NCBI RefSeq assembly: GCF_021869535.1
Contig: NW_026262712.1
Span: 46,482,884 to 46,546,883, forward strand
Direction: 5' to 3'
DNA length: 64,000 bases
Source of the DNA: Mytilus californianus
Taxonomy: Eukaryota > Mollusca > Bivalvia > Mytilida > Mytilidae
The translations under genes were made by a program, and so were the position numbers. Each line of letters begins with the position of its first letter. Within the stretch, counting starts at the first letter, position 1. Under the pieces are notes generated by a model, which saw nothing but the letters and a program-made list of their open reading frames with translations, had not been told where the DNA came from and searched no databases. Positions 1 through 13,200 of this stretch are shown piece by piece.

Positions 1-1130
1 AATGTTTCCTCGTTAATTAGAGATTTAAATAATGTTTGAAACATTTTTACAGAAAACACTGACACAAAACAAGTTCGTGCGCACGAAAATTCGAAAAATG
101 AAAAATGAAAATAAGCTGAAGAATCATGCAAAAACTGTCTTCCGAAATTGGGTATCGCAGGATATCTCAAAAATGTTTTAGCAAAAGTGTTAATCATTAC
201 AACTTAAGATTTATACATTCTATACAGTATTTAGAGGATGTACAATTTAGATTGTCCGCTAGTATAGATAACAGGTATTTGATTATCGGTAAAGTCATAA
301 TAATGCATGAACAGCAATTTGACCACACGTTCGAATACCTAGTTAATTTCTTAGTATTTGTTTAAGCTTTTTTCATCATGCACATTTCCGCATACTGTTG
401 TCCGCGCAAATAAAATTATATCGAATGTATCTTTCACTTATACATATGATCATGTTTAAGACAAATTTACATATTTACAAATGCATCTCTGTCTTTTATC
501 ATTCAATATAAATGAAAAAATTTCGTAAAAATTCAAGCAACTTTTTTATATATTTCCACATCTCATCCAAGTAAACTAATTGCTCAAAAACTTACACTTA
601 ATGTCTATAAAATGGACACGCAAGAGTTGTCACTGTGTCTTTAACATATGTATAGTATTCACATTGATTTTAATGTGCCTTCTACACGTGAATTCGGCAA
701 TTGAATGTACAATTTCAGTAATATAAAAGGTAAGTCATTATCTTATAATATTTTCCCTTTAACAAATTGAAAGTCAAACATTAGTGATTCTCATCACATA
801 AGCACGATATTATAAATAGTATAATTCTTGCTTTCCGTAAATATAGTCGCTTTTTAATTTCTATACTAAGAATCACTTAGAATAATAAGTAGTCAAAATA
901 TACCTTTTAAAATTTTTGTTAATTAGTTTTGAATTTACTAATTAATGTTATTGACAAAATTAGTTATAGTAAGTAGGATAAGTAGACATATAAAGTGATT
1001 CTATCATGATTGTAATAAGTATTCAAAGTTTGTCCGCGAGTGACATAATTTTCTTACTTGATTTTGAGTTATATGAAGTTTTAAGTGATACAAAATGATT
1101 GCAACATTTTTGATTGAACACCTGATATAA
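1..1130. other. AT-rich sequence without recognisable genes
   Basis: No coding exon, RNA gene or repeat could be supported here. The one open frame (126-365, plus) has no recognisable motif and AT-driven composition. Confidence 0.5.
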
Positions 1131-1135
1131 TCCCT

Positions 1136-1200
1136 AGTGGGTTTTTTTCAGGTTTGTGGTACTCAGTCTTTAGTTTTTCTATCTCGTGTTTTTAGAACAG
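1136..1200 (+). repeat. Fragment of dispersed mussel repeat E
   Basis: Shares the motif gtactcagtctttagttttt with 26060-26130 and 49005-49100 (common core cagtctttagttttctatg). Short and diverged. Confidence 0.4.
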
Positions 1201-1669
1201 TTTTTTTTTGTCAGTTCGTCTTTCACTCATGAGTTCCACTATCTCTTTGGGTTCTTCTGCTATTGTTTTTTCAAGGATGTTTTGAAAAACCCAAATAATT
1301 AGTACATAATCTTTCACGATTCTATTCACGATTACGAAAAAAAATGGTACCTGATAATTCGCAAACAGAAATGTCAAATGGTTATAAATATTCCACAGAA
1401 AACAAACATTATCATATAATGTTTCTTCTCATATATTTTATGATGGTATGATACTAAACCCCTAACGGGAGGGATTGTACTTAATTTTCATATGATGAAG
1501 ACATAATCTTTCAATCAGTTTAATTGAGGTCTGGAGCTGGCATGTCAGTAACTGTAGTCCTTTGATAATTTATGAATCATTGTCATTTTGCTTAGTTTCT
1601 TTTGTTACCTATTCCGACATCGGACTCGGACTGCTTTTAAACTGAGTTTTACTGTGCGTATTGCTATGT

Positions 1670-2017
1670 GTTTCTTCATTCTACATTGGCTAGAGGTATA
1701 GGGGGAGGGTTGAGATCTCACAAAACATGTTTAACCCCGCCGCATTTTGCGCCTGTCCCAAGTCAGGAGCTTCTGGCCTTTGTTTGTCTTGTATGTTTTT
1801 TAATTTTAGTTCATTTATATGTTTTGGAGTTTAGTGTGACGTCCATTTTCTCTGAACTAGTACACAATTTTATTTAGGGGCCAGCTGAGGACCAACTCCG
1901 GGTGCAGGATTTTCTCGCTGCGTTGAAGACCCATTGGTGGCATTCAGCTGTTGTCTGCTCTTTGGTCAGGTTGTTGTCTCTTTGACATATTCCCCCATTT
2001 CCATTCTCAATTTTATT
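1670..2017 (+). repeat. Dispersed repeat A, copy 1
   Basis: About 85-90% similar by eye to 10593-10934. Both start at ctacattggctagaggtata and end at ccatttccattctcaatttt. The 3' portion also occurs inverted at 62366-62515 and 62856-62996. I recognise the 3' block (gttgttgtctctttgacaca) as very common in mussel transcripts and genomes. The small open frame inside is a by-product. Confidence 0.75.
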
Positions 2018-4040
2018 AAGAATAAACTACGGCAATACAGTTTAAAAAGACTTTGCGAATAGTTATGTAGAACACTATTGTTCAGAGAAACGTCATTTAT
2101 TCATTTTGTAAAAAAAATCTCCATTTTACATAAATATGGTTTTTTTTGGTGCCCTTTATAGATTGCTGTTCAGCGTGAGTCAAGGCTCCGTGTTGAAGAC
2201 CATACTTTGAACTATAATGGTTCACTTTTTACAAATTGTTACCTGGATGGAGAGTTGTCTAATTGGCATTCATATCACATTTTCGTATATCTGTGTAAAG
2301 CAAGTTGTAATTTTATGTTTTGTTAAAATGATGAATGTTAAACATTTGATTTCCCTCTGGTAATTTTTCATTATATTGGACCATTTTGACAAACTTTTAT
2401 TTCACCACAATTTTTGTTATCATTCTCTTACACTATATTGGATTACATATTAACCTTGAATATGTCTTCCTTATAGCATTTTCACTATCGAATATAAAAT
2501 ACTTGACAAACTTTATACTTAACTTAACGACCAACATACCGATTGAAGGCAGTGTAATTTGGTTGCGGGATAGAATATTTCAAAACATGATAAAACTAAT
2601 ATCATCAAATGATACAAATATGATCCAAATATATTAGAGGCGGAAGATACAAAAGGAACATTTAAAACTCATTAGTCGAAGGGAAAATGAGAGGTCGTCG
2701 GAATCTTTCAGTGAGAGTTTTTTGTTGGCTCCGTGCTGAAGTCCTCACTGTGACTTCGCGATGAAGAAAAGCAATTATGACGGCGTGCACAAAGCTGAGT
2801 CCACAAACATAACGTCTTCAAATTATTTAAACCATTTACGACGTCGACATTTTTTCTCCAGAAAACAAACGCGTAACAAAAACACTGGACACTTAGTTTA
2901 TCACATAGCTTTAAACATAAACGTTCAACATATCACTTTTTTTCGAACAACAAAGTGCAGCAATTGCACATTCTGGAAATATAAATAAATATATGCTAAG
3001 AGCAGTGTAATGGAAATAATAAGCGACTATGTCGTGGACCCTCTAAAAAAATAGCGTTAAAACGTCATTTCTTTAAATTGTAACATAATAGTTGGACATT
3101 AAAAAAAATCAGGTGTTCAGCCTGGACTATCGAATCATTCATATTTTGCAGATTTTTGTAAACCTCTTGTTATGCACATTTGAAATATCAAGTTATTTTG
3201 AAATAAAAAAAATAGCAATTACATATCTTTTTTTACCGATTCTTCATTCTCGAATATTAATCCTTCCAAATAACTACTTCTTACACATAACGAATGACAT
3301 TCCAAACTCATCCATCATGGCCGTTTCTGGGTTTTTTTGCGGTGAATTTCGTATGACGTCATAGTCCGAATCCGAAAAATTCTATTATACGAAAATGCGA
3401 GAAAATCTGTTGAATTTGTATAAATTTTAGGTAAAAAACTCGATTTTATGCTTATTCAATGTTACTAGTTTCACATATTTTTGCCGTTCTCTCAGTGTTC
3501 GTTTCATACTTTATAGATTTAATTTTGATAACCTTACTAGTAATGTGGATTTTAATGGCTAGCATTCATAATTTTATCATAAGAAAAACTTCTTTTTTAA
3601 AAGATATTTTAAACACGATTGTATAAAACTTCTTTCAAAAGCGCATTTTCTAGTTGCCGTCAACTTTGTGCACGCCGTTACTACAAGCGCTGTATCTTTG
3701 TTTATGTATTTGTTTGCTATGCATTTACTGATTTTGCGTCAAGGATGACTACCCCATACCCTTTCTTGTAAACAGAGGAAAAACAAGGACGCCTGCATAT
3801 TGAGCGATTATTTGATCGTTATTGGTAATACCATCAGAGTCGCCGTCGTAGATCATGCACCTTTGTAAAATAGTAGCGGACAAACTTCGTCATATAATTG
3901 TGTTAACTGCCATGGTATTGTTAGTTTGTTTTCGCCCCTCATTTCTCTTTCACTCGGATCAATTGCTCATTACCATATTTTTAAGGACAAGAGCTAGACA
4001 ACTTGCATCTCTACATAGTTGTAAAGAAGTAAAGTGATTA
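2018..4040. other. Gene-free stretch left of the CARD/NB-ARC gene
   Basis: AT-rich, with several short open frames of low-complexity composition and none with a recognisable domain. The 3' UTR of the minus-strand gene should begin at 4147, but no clear AATAAA was found on that strand down to about 3.4 kb. Confidence 0.4.
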
Positions 4041-4147
4041 ATTCAGGTACATTATAAGGGCCAGCTTTCTTGACCTTGATCCCTGGGCAACCACCACCAC
4101 TTTTATATCTATATTTTCTATAGATCTTAATCAACGATAGGACTGAA

Positions 4148-4237
4148 TCACTTGGTCACAAAGAACCACACACCAGCAAACACAGATACGATCAGAAATA
4201 GTATTCCGAGTAGATTAATGGCAACCTTTCTTCTGGT
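4148..4237 (-). CDS. CARD/NB-ARC gene, last exon: C-terminal transmembrane anchor
   Basis: Acceptor tttccatttcag at 4239-4238, phase 0, matching the phase-0 donor at 5444. It encodes 29 residues, starting TRRKVAINLLGILF and ending GVWFFVTK, then TGA. A basic RRK cluster is followed by about 21-23 hydrophobic residues and a final lysine: a typical single-pass tail anchor. Without this exon, read-through from 5445 would give an unrelated C-terminus stopping at 5361. Confidence 0.68.
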   Translation of the reverse strand, partial: TRRKVAINLLGILFLIVSVFAGVWFFVTK

Positions 4238-7200
4238 CTGAAATGGAAAGCAGATATAATTTGAATTTTAAAGAAAGTTATCAATGTATTTATAAAACTT
4301 TTCAGAATAAAAGCATAAAAAATTAGCAAGGATACCACAAGTATAATGTATTGAACCAAATGGGCGTTTCGTTTACACAAGACTCACCAGTGATGCTCGA
4401 ATAAAAAAAATTGGAAAGTCAAATCAAATACGAATTTGAACAGCGTTGAAACTCGAATGAACAACTACAATGGCAAAAAATAAAATTGAAAATTTTACTG
4501 TAACCACTTGATAAGATGTAGGATATCTCAGTATTGTTTTCATGACTAGTGTAATTTTAAGTTTAAGTTTTAAAAAAGAGAGAAAATCTGATATAAACAT
4601 GTTTGTTATTTTAATTTTTGTACAATAGGTGAATTTTTGTCGTTGAATAAAACAACAAAGGTCGACTTTGAATCACCAGCCTAGTAGTCAGAACTTTTGT
4701 CATTGATATGTTCATAATTTCGTCACACTTGCTGTTTATATCAAGCTGAATTATTCGAAGTTCTTACTACCTCGAGGTAAAGATTACAATTGCCTAAGCC
4801 TTTTTTTATTAGTACAACCTTTCGGAATTTAGGGGTTGTAAAGCTCTATATTTTCTTGTTTGATTTGCACTGTTCTTATTCCAGCGTCACCGATGAGTCT
4901 TCTGAAGACGAAGCACGATTGTTGCGTAGTCAGCACTTTTTTGTTGACATGAAATATCATTAAACTGTCAATTTTTCTGTAAATTTGGCTATTAAAGGCC
5001 CCGAATTGACAAATGTAAAACAATTCAAACGGGAAAACTAACGGCGTTATTTATGTACAAAAAAGTATAGAGAAACAAAAATTATATACAGCAACAAACG
5101 ACATCCACTGAAATACAAGCTCCTGACTTAGGACAGGTACTTACATAATGTTGCGGGTTCAAACTAGGTAATATGTGTGACATCACCGAAGGAGAAATAC
5201 GATGGGAAACATTAGTGGAATATAAACTACTGTCCCATCCAAAGCCCCTGTGTTCATCAATATGTCTTGGTTTTGTTCTTGGTGTTCTAATTTAAGTATA
5301 ATGTGAAGAACTTATGGGACGTTTGTAATTAGTCTTGTTGTTTTTCTGTTTTCTTTTTGGTTATGAATTGCCCCGTTTGTGTGTACACACCTTTACTTTT
5401 CTATATAGAATGCACAGATAAGATACATTAATAACCAAACTCACCTTTGATTTGGTTCTATCTTCAATTTTAATCAAGTTGTCTCCAATTGCTTGTTTTT
5501 GTTTTTGTTGGACGCACCTCTCCCTCATTTCAACAGAAATTTTCCGTGCATCGTTGAGATCTTCTAAATTGCCAAATTTCAAGCAAAAATTAATATATTG
5601 TTGATAAAGATTGAAATGGTATTGGGTAGTCAGAAGTATACCACCAAATGTTGATTGGAGTTCAAATGCTTTTTTGTACTTTTGTTTAGCTTGATCAATG
5701 TTGTTTTTCGTGGGAAAAAGGAGATATGTTTCAGCAATTTCAAGGTAAATCATCGTACAGATTAGCCATTCTTCTTTCATAGTGATAGCTATTTCATTTA
5801 ATGTTTGTGCTTGCAAAATAGCTTTTTCAAGACACTTTTGACTTTTTCCTTTCCGCCATTCAATAAAGCAGCACTTTAACAGAGCGCGATTGATCATGCA
5901 TTTATGATAGAGAGTAAATTTTGGCGCCATTTTTAAAGCACCATAGGTGTAGAACAAAGTTGATGAACCCTTTCCTTGCATTTCCTTTAGCCATTGTATG
6001 ATCTTGTGCAGATCTTTAGTTAAAACAGTTCTCTCTGATCTCAAAAATCTAATAATGCCATCGCGATGTTCTACTAAAGCAGCAATAGGTAGGTAGTTTT
6101 TATATCTTTTTTTGAAATAACACTGCAACCAACCTGCAAGATTATACGCAAATTGACTGTCAGTCAGACTATCCATTTTTGTTTCATTGTTGCCATATTC
6201 AGTGACCATACTATTTGTCGATTCCATCCACCACTTATTTTTACTACTTTCATGCATAATACTTATAAGTAGATCAACAAGGAAAGTTTCCTTGATACTT
6301 TCAAAAGGAGCAAATACTTTTTCCATATTTCCCCTTTTGTTGGTTTTGTATGAAGTCAATTTGAAGTGTTTTATTTCATTCTGGTTTATCTCCCCATTAG
6401 CATATTTTGTAAAGAGTTCAATTCTCTGGAACTCCTGAATTTGTTTGCTAAAAATGTTTGCACAAAATCTTTTGTCATTTTTTGTTCACTTTCTTTCAGT
6501 AATCTATGAAATATATCCTTTGTATCCTTTTGTAGAACGAAATGACCCTTTAGATAAAGCACGGGATCTGTGGAAGTGAATGGATAAACAGAAATTTTTG
6601 GTTGAAACTTTACTAAATCGAAAATAATATTTTTGGCTCGCTCTAGGTAGTCATATGATGATAATTCTGCATTTCCATACATACGAAATGTTACTCCTAT
6701 TGCACAACATAAAAAACTTTTATATATTTTCATTTGAAAAACATTTGTATCTAAATAAGAATGAAACTTTTCTAAGAGAAGAGTAGCATGACTTAAGAAG
6801 CAGACATTTCGTTTGATAGATTCAATTAAACGAAGATCTAAATCCATTATGAAACAGTAGTGTTTCAAAAGATAAGATACTTCTTGTTTAATTTGTTCTT
6901 TTGTTTTATTTTTTCTAATCGCCAAACAAGTCATACTATGTATCGATATACTCCGTCGCTCACCATAACCTTTAACTATTGCAACAGAATACTTGCTTAA
7001 AGTAATAATAAGGTTATTTATTTCAGCTTCTTTTTCTCCTTCTGATAAAAAATCCGGTAGTAAGCTTTTAAGAAGCATCACTGATATGTTATCGTACACA
7101 AAATACGGTGCATAGCTCAGCACACACTGTACCTTTTTTGCGAGATCATTTTGCAGTCTTTGCAGTATTAAATTAAATGGCTGAAAAACCAAGCCAGCTC

Positions 7201-10200
7201 CTAAAATATTTTCGGATACTTCATCATTTTCTAAAAGATGTATATAATTTTCTATAGATGTTTGGGTATTTTCTATATAAGTAGCTGCGAAAGAAAGCGC
7301 TAACGGCAAACAATCTAGTTTTTTGGCTAATGTTGTGACGTCCTCCCTGCTATATTCTGCAAACTCAAAGAACGAAAAAGCTTCAGTTTCCATCATTCTA
7401 TTCATTTTCATGCCGTACTTTCTGTATTGAGTGATCATAAATCTTTGGTTTGACGTACCTATGACATAAATGTTTTTTGTTTGAATTACCTTTTTCAATA
7501 TCAAATCTATAACTGGTTCTTCTGGTGACTCAATATCATCTAATATAATAAGATGATTCGTGTCGTTCATGTCAGACATTCTGACAAAGACCGTTTTGAT
7601 CATATCATGGAAACGCGAATAAATACCCCTTTTCTTGCACATTTCTCCGCTGTCGATTTTGAGATTTGTCATCAAAATAGATAATGACATAGTCATACTT
7701 TGCAAAGAACTACTTGGAATTCGCCAGATTGTAGCAGAAGGAAACGATGCAGAAAATTGATTGGCATATGCAAATGAGGACTGTGACTTTCCTGAACCAT
7801 TTGGACCTAAAATATTAAAGATGTATTATAACACAAAAATGTTATTACTGATTGTAACAATCTTTTTAATTCTCCTAGTTTATTAAAAAAAAATAAGGAA
7901 AAGAACACGTATAAGAAAGCTATGTTTTTATCTTAGATCATCAATATCTTAGTTAATTTTTATGCCGTTATTTGTTTTAGGTACATCGAAGAAGTGGCGG
8001 TCCTGCTTTTGCGTCCAAATATTTTATCACGTAAATAGACCATATACATTGTTGAACAAATGTAATATGATAAAAATGTTTGCCCACTTTCTGATAACTG
8101 TAATACATAGAAAATATCCTCTTTTGTAAAAATAAATATTAGCTTATAATGACTAAATTTCAAGGACAAAAAATTATTGGGACAATTCCTTTAAACCATT
8201 CTATGATAGCAGCTCACCAACCTCAACGTGAATGCAATTTTTCTGTGAAGTTTTATTGCTCTAGATTGAAAGTTGTAAGAGGAGATGATTACCCAAAATT
8301 GGTACCATCCTTTGAAAAATCTGCTTAGGAAAAGTATGGAAATATGAGGGAAAATCCTTCACAAATTTTATAAACACAGCGGCACTACTTGAACGTTTGT
8401 GCAATCTTATTTCAGAGATCTGGGTTGACAATTGTAGGAGTAACTGATTACACAAAAATGTTAGACTGTCTAACAATTCGCCCAACATTTTCAAAACTAT
8501 AGACCGGTTTTGGACTTCGTCACCCCCGACAAAAAATGTCACAAATGTTGACATCATAGATATATAACTATATTGATAAACCTAGTTTGTGCTTTGTTTT
8601 GTTATGAGACGTACGACTCTTGTGTGCTCTTTAAAAGGATTTGAAATGCACATACAAATGTAGATAAATAATCTCAGGAAATTGAACTTTGCAATTCAGT
8701 GTAAAATCAGTCGGGTAGATCAGTCTTCCTGTTGGAAAATCAGTAGCCTTTTACCTTCTGAAACAGCGCCATTTTTATTTGCAATTAAAACTCCCATTTA
8801 AATGTTATTCAATAATAAATTCAGCGTTATTTATCAACTCTCTGGTGTGTATCATGGCTATGTAGAATTTCGTTTAATTTTTTTTTTCCATTTTCTTATG
8901 AAGGGCTAAGATAATTACCTTTGACAAGGACTATGCGGTTCTTCTCATTTTTTTCAACCATTTCCCGAAACTGAATAGTTTCCTTGAAATTATCAACGAC
9001 TTTCATACATGTTAAGTCAAAATGTTCTAAAATAAAAAAATAAAAAAATAAAACTACAAATTAATGCTTAACTTCGAAAAAGGTTTTTGCTTTCATCAAT
9101 TATAAAATATACCATAAGAAACCCTTTGTGGTCAATAACACTTTTAACATAAACATTTAATTATAATTTCCAAAATTTAAACGATTTTAATGTTGAGTTA
9201 TTGGACAGTATCATTATGGCTGTACATAAAAATTAGTTACGGATATTGAGTATTACAAAAATGACATAAATGATATAGACGTTTGCTAGCATCCCAATCT
9301 TATTCAGTACTTGCTTGAATATCAATGCTTGTTCTGCGAGTAAAGCCGTAAGCATTTAGTGTTTACTCTCCGGAAGTTCCAGTTCCGATCAGAATACTAC
9401 TCTACAACATGATGGACTTACGGAAAAAAGATCCGGATCGGAAACGATCACTGTACGGAGTTTGCATTCAGTTGTAACATAATACCAACGCTATCAACAA
9501 AAAAGTTGGGGCTTGGTATCACATTGTTGTTTACAATTATGATCAAACTGTTCTTATTCTTATCTTTCGGTTGTTACTTTCATAAACCCATAGCTAGTGC
9601 AAGAACAGCAACGAATTAAAAATTCAACAATTTACAAATTCCTACAGATTGCAAAAGCGCATGAATCAGTTCAAAAAGAACTACGTGCAGTGTCCTAGAT
9701 AAAAAAAATATATATTTCCTACATCAACAAAAATTGTTACCAACGAAAAGAAATGAAACGCAGTTATTGATCTGAATAAATGTTCCGACCGCGTACATTT
9801 GTTCCGTTAAGGTATGTTACAACTAATGCGAAACCAGGCAGGAAGAACAGATACGTTGTCCATTTTTCTTAGACTTATGCATGTTATGGGTTTGAATATC
9901 CCTTTAGTATGTGCATGTAACTCAGTGGTTGTCGTTCCTTCCTTTCTATATTTATTTTGTTTTTCTTTTTTTGTTTTCGACATTGAAATAGACGTTTGCT
10001 TTCTCGTTTGAATTATTACTTGATCATGTCGGGGCCTTTTATGGCTTAGAATACGGTATGGATGTTGCTGATTATTGAAGGCAATACGGTAACTAGTCGT
10101 TACTTACATTTATGTCACATGGTATTTGGGCATTACTATTCCCGTTTTCAATTCAAATCTTCTTATTTTATTCCAAAATATATAACAAAATTAAGGTTGT

Positions 10201-13200
10201 GAAGTTTTTCGTGGGATATGCAAATCATTCATTCAAGACAATTTATAATCATAGCTGAATCAAGTTTTTTCCGAGAGCAATCATTTCATAAAAACATTGA
10301 TGAATGTTGTCAGTAATGAAGTGATGAAAGCCAATCAAGTAAGTTAAAATGAACACACTAACTTGCAATGTTCCTCAAATAATCATAAAAACAACATATG
10401 ACTTATTTCAAGAATCTTAGTATTGTGATGGCTTCAAATCTTCCCTCGATTTTTTTATTCAGAAGACTAAAATCCAAGAATTTAAGAACCAACGACATAC
10501 AACTTCTGCTCAAACCACGAAAATTGATATCCACATATATAAGTACTTTCACAGTTAGTTCTTTGATTGGTCTCACAAGGTGTATGTTTGTTTTTTCTAC
10601 ATTGGCTAGAGGTATAGGGGGAGGGTTGAGATCTAAAAAAACATGTTTAACCCCGCCGCATTTTTGCGCCTGTCCCAAGTCAGGAGCCTCTGGCCTTTGT
10701 TGGTCTTGTATCGTTTTTAATTTTAGTTTCTTGTGTATAATTTGGAGTTTAGTATTACGTCCATTATCACTGAACTAGTATACATATTTGTTTAGGGGCC
10801 AGCTGAAGGACGCCTCCGGGTGCGGGAGTTTCTCGCTGCATTGAAGACCCATTGGTGGCCTTCGGCTGTTGTCTGCTCTATGGTCGGGTTGTTGTCTCTT
10901 TGACACATTCCCCATTTCCATTCTCAATTTTACTTATAGATTATCGTTGATCATCTCAACGAGATTGATTTTCTCGTTGGAGCCGGTACGGCGAAAGTGA
11001 GAAAAGCAATCGAGTTGAGATGACCAATGATAATCTGTTTATCGCTATTTTACCTATGACGACGTTGTCAATTTCATGTCAATTTCATTAGCAACGCCAC
11101 GTGTCCCCTTAGTTTCTAGCGATAATTTTTCATATCACTCGACTCCGCTGAGAAAGGAAGTTATCAGTCAGCAAGATCAAAGGAAAATTTCGTAAAATAG
11201 CGATAATTATACTTATACAAACATTTATATGCATTGCTTCCTTTGTAAATGAATATCAATTTGTGTCTTTTTTCACTGCATATCATAGCAAGGCAACTGC
11301 AATCTAATTAAAATTAAACCGTTCTGAAATTCGCGACAAATCAGAACGGGAGCAATTAATGGATTTTATTTTATTTCGGATTTATTTTTTTGTTTTAGTC
11401 TTTGAGATGGTTTTGTGTGAATTCTGTTTCATATGAGTACATATAAAATTTATTTTAGGGTGAACGAGTTGTTCCTATTGGATAAGCGACTACCTGTTTA
11501 AATATATATCTTCCAAAAATGTAAACAAAATCAAGCATTTTTGATGATATCATTTTTTTTGTATTTGTTTTAAGAAACAAATGCGGTTCTTAACAAAATA
11601 ATATATTTTCGTGACCTAAATCTAGGTATCTACAATGCCCATTTATGAAGAAAAGCATGACCTGGCGACATGTAAATTAAGTTACCAGTATCGATAGGTA
11701 GTAAGACCATGATAATTGCTCATAATATTTAACAGTATAGCAATACATATTCAGATATGTTTAAGGAAAACAAGTCAATGTCAGTACTGATAAAGACACA
11801 AATTATGCTTTGTTTCTTTAACTACGAAAAAATTTAGAGATCAAATATGAGTGAGGGCATTTATTAAATCAGCTTCCCTTTTACCATTTCCTTCCTTTGC
11901 ATTTTATCAAAACTTTTATGGTCAACGACTACGTACGTGTAAATTAAATGTTCTCTGATCATTTTCATTTTTCTCTTCTTACTATGATTGGAAAAAGGAG
12001 GGGAATATGTGTAAATACTATCACAGTTAACATACCTTCCTTTGATATATAATCCACATCTGTCGTTGAATCGGTTTGAAAATCATCAACAGAAACAAAA
12101 CGTTGTATAGCAGTGTACGACGAAGTTTGAATGAATTGTTTTACATGACCATGGTACTCATCGTCTGTTCCAATATTGTTGTCCTCCATTATCTTTATCA
12201 AGTCACAACCTGTAGTTATCTTGTCATGATCACTTTTGGATACTGTTGATTTCACGTCTATTATAACTTTCTGAACTGATGCTACGAAACAAAGGCAATT
12301 AAAACATCTTTGTAATTGTAATGCTAAATAAAATCCAATTTTGAATGCATATCCGGAGTTTAGCACTACTGTAACAACAGCCCATGAAAAGGCCGTGAAA
12401 TGTCTGTGAAATATCACAGGGCCGTGAAAACCCCGTGAAAATACCCCGTGACTTTTGTAAAAAAAATATTTCTAAAGGCCGTGAAAAATATTTGTTGTTA
12501 GAAAAAGGCCGTGAAATTTCAATATCCCGTGAAAAGGCCGTGATAACTTGTCCTTTCATGCTGAATAAAAAATATCACGGCCTTTTTACTGGTTGTTGAA
12601 ACCAGTGAAAAGGCCGTGATATTTTTTCATGTCAATTTTTTCTTATCCTAATTCAGATTTAAAACATCCCATGTGATTATTGTAATATGGTCTAATTATT
12701 TGCACTCACATTTTTCTAAATATCCTATAAATTTTTTATTATAAATATATGTCTGTTTAAATATTATTATATGCAATACTACTGTACAGGACTGACTTTT
12801 AGATGGAACCATTCATTGTTATAATTATAATGACTTTGTGCAAATAAATATTTTGTATTTAAAGAAAAGTATTTTGCTTCTCGTCTGAACATTATTATAA
12901 ACAATGTAAACATTAATTTTAATTGGAACCGAAACATGTAAAAACGAGAACTTCCCGGAATATCAGACCGTATCCGGATTCGTGTTTCTTTTAGAGTAAT
13001 AGTAACATTTCCGCACTTAGGTTGGAAATTCGAAAGACGCCGAAGGTCGATTAATATTTACTTTATAGATGCAAGACGAGTGACAGCAAGTTTGAGGTAA
13101 GTTAAGTTATTAATATTTTATTCGTTTATGCATCATATCACCAAAATGTTGATGACGTTTGTGAGCATTTCCTGGAATCCATTGAACTGATTTTGACTGA

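Noticed and set aside
5100..5170. tRNA-like box B word (gcgggttcaaact) near 5155
   Set aside because: No cloverleaf or box A at the right distance; the word is part of dispersed repeat B.
8261..8557. 98-codon minus frame between two exons of the CARD/NB-ARC gene
   Set aside because: The flanking exons join perfectly in phase across the P-loop codon, leaving no room for an extra exon; the frame has no splice sites in the needed phase.
10398..10778. 126-codon plus frame and its minus-strand shadow
   Set aside because: More than half lies in dispersed repeat A, which has the same frame at 1668-1877.
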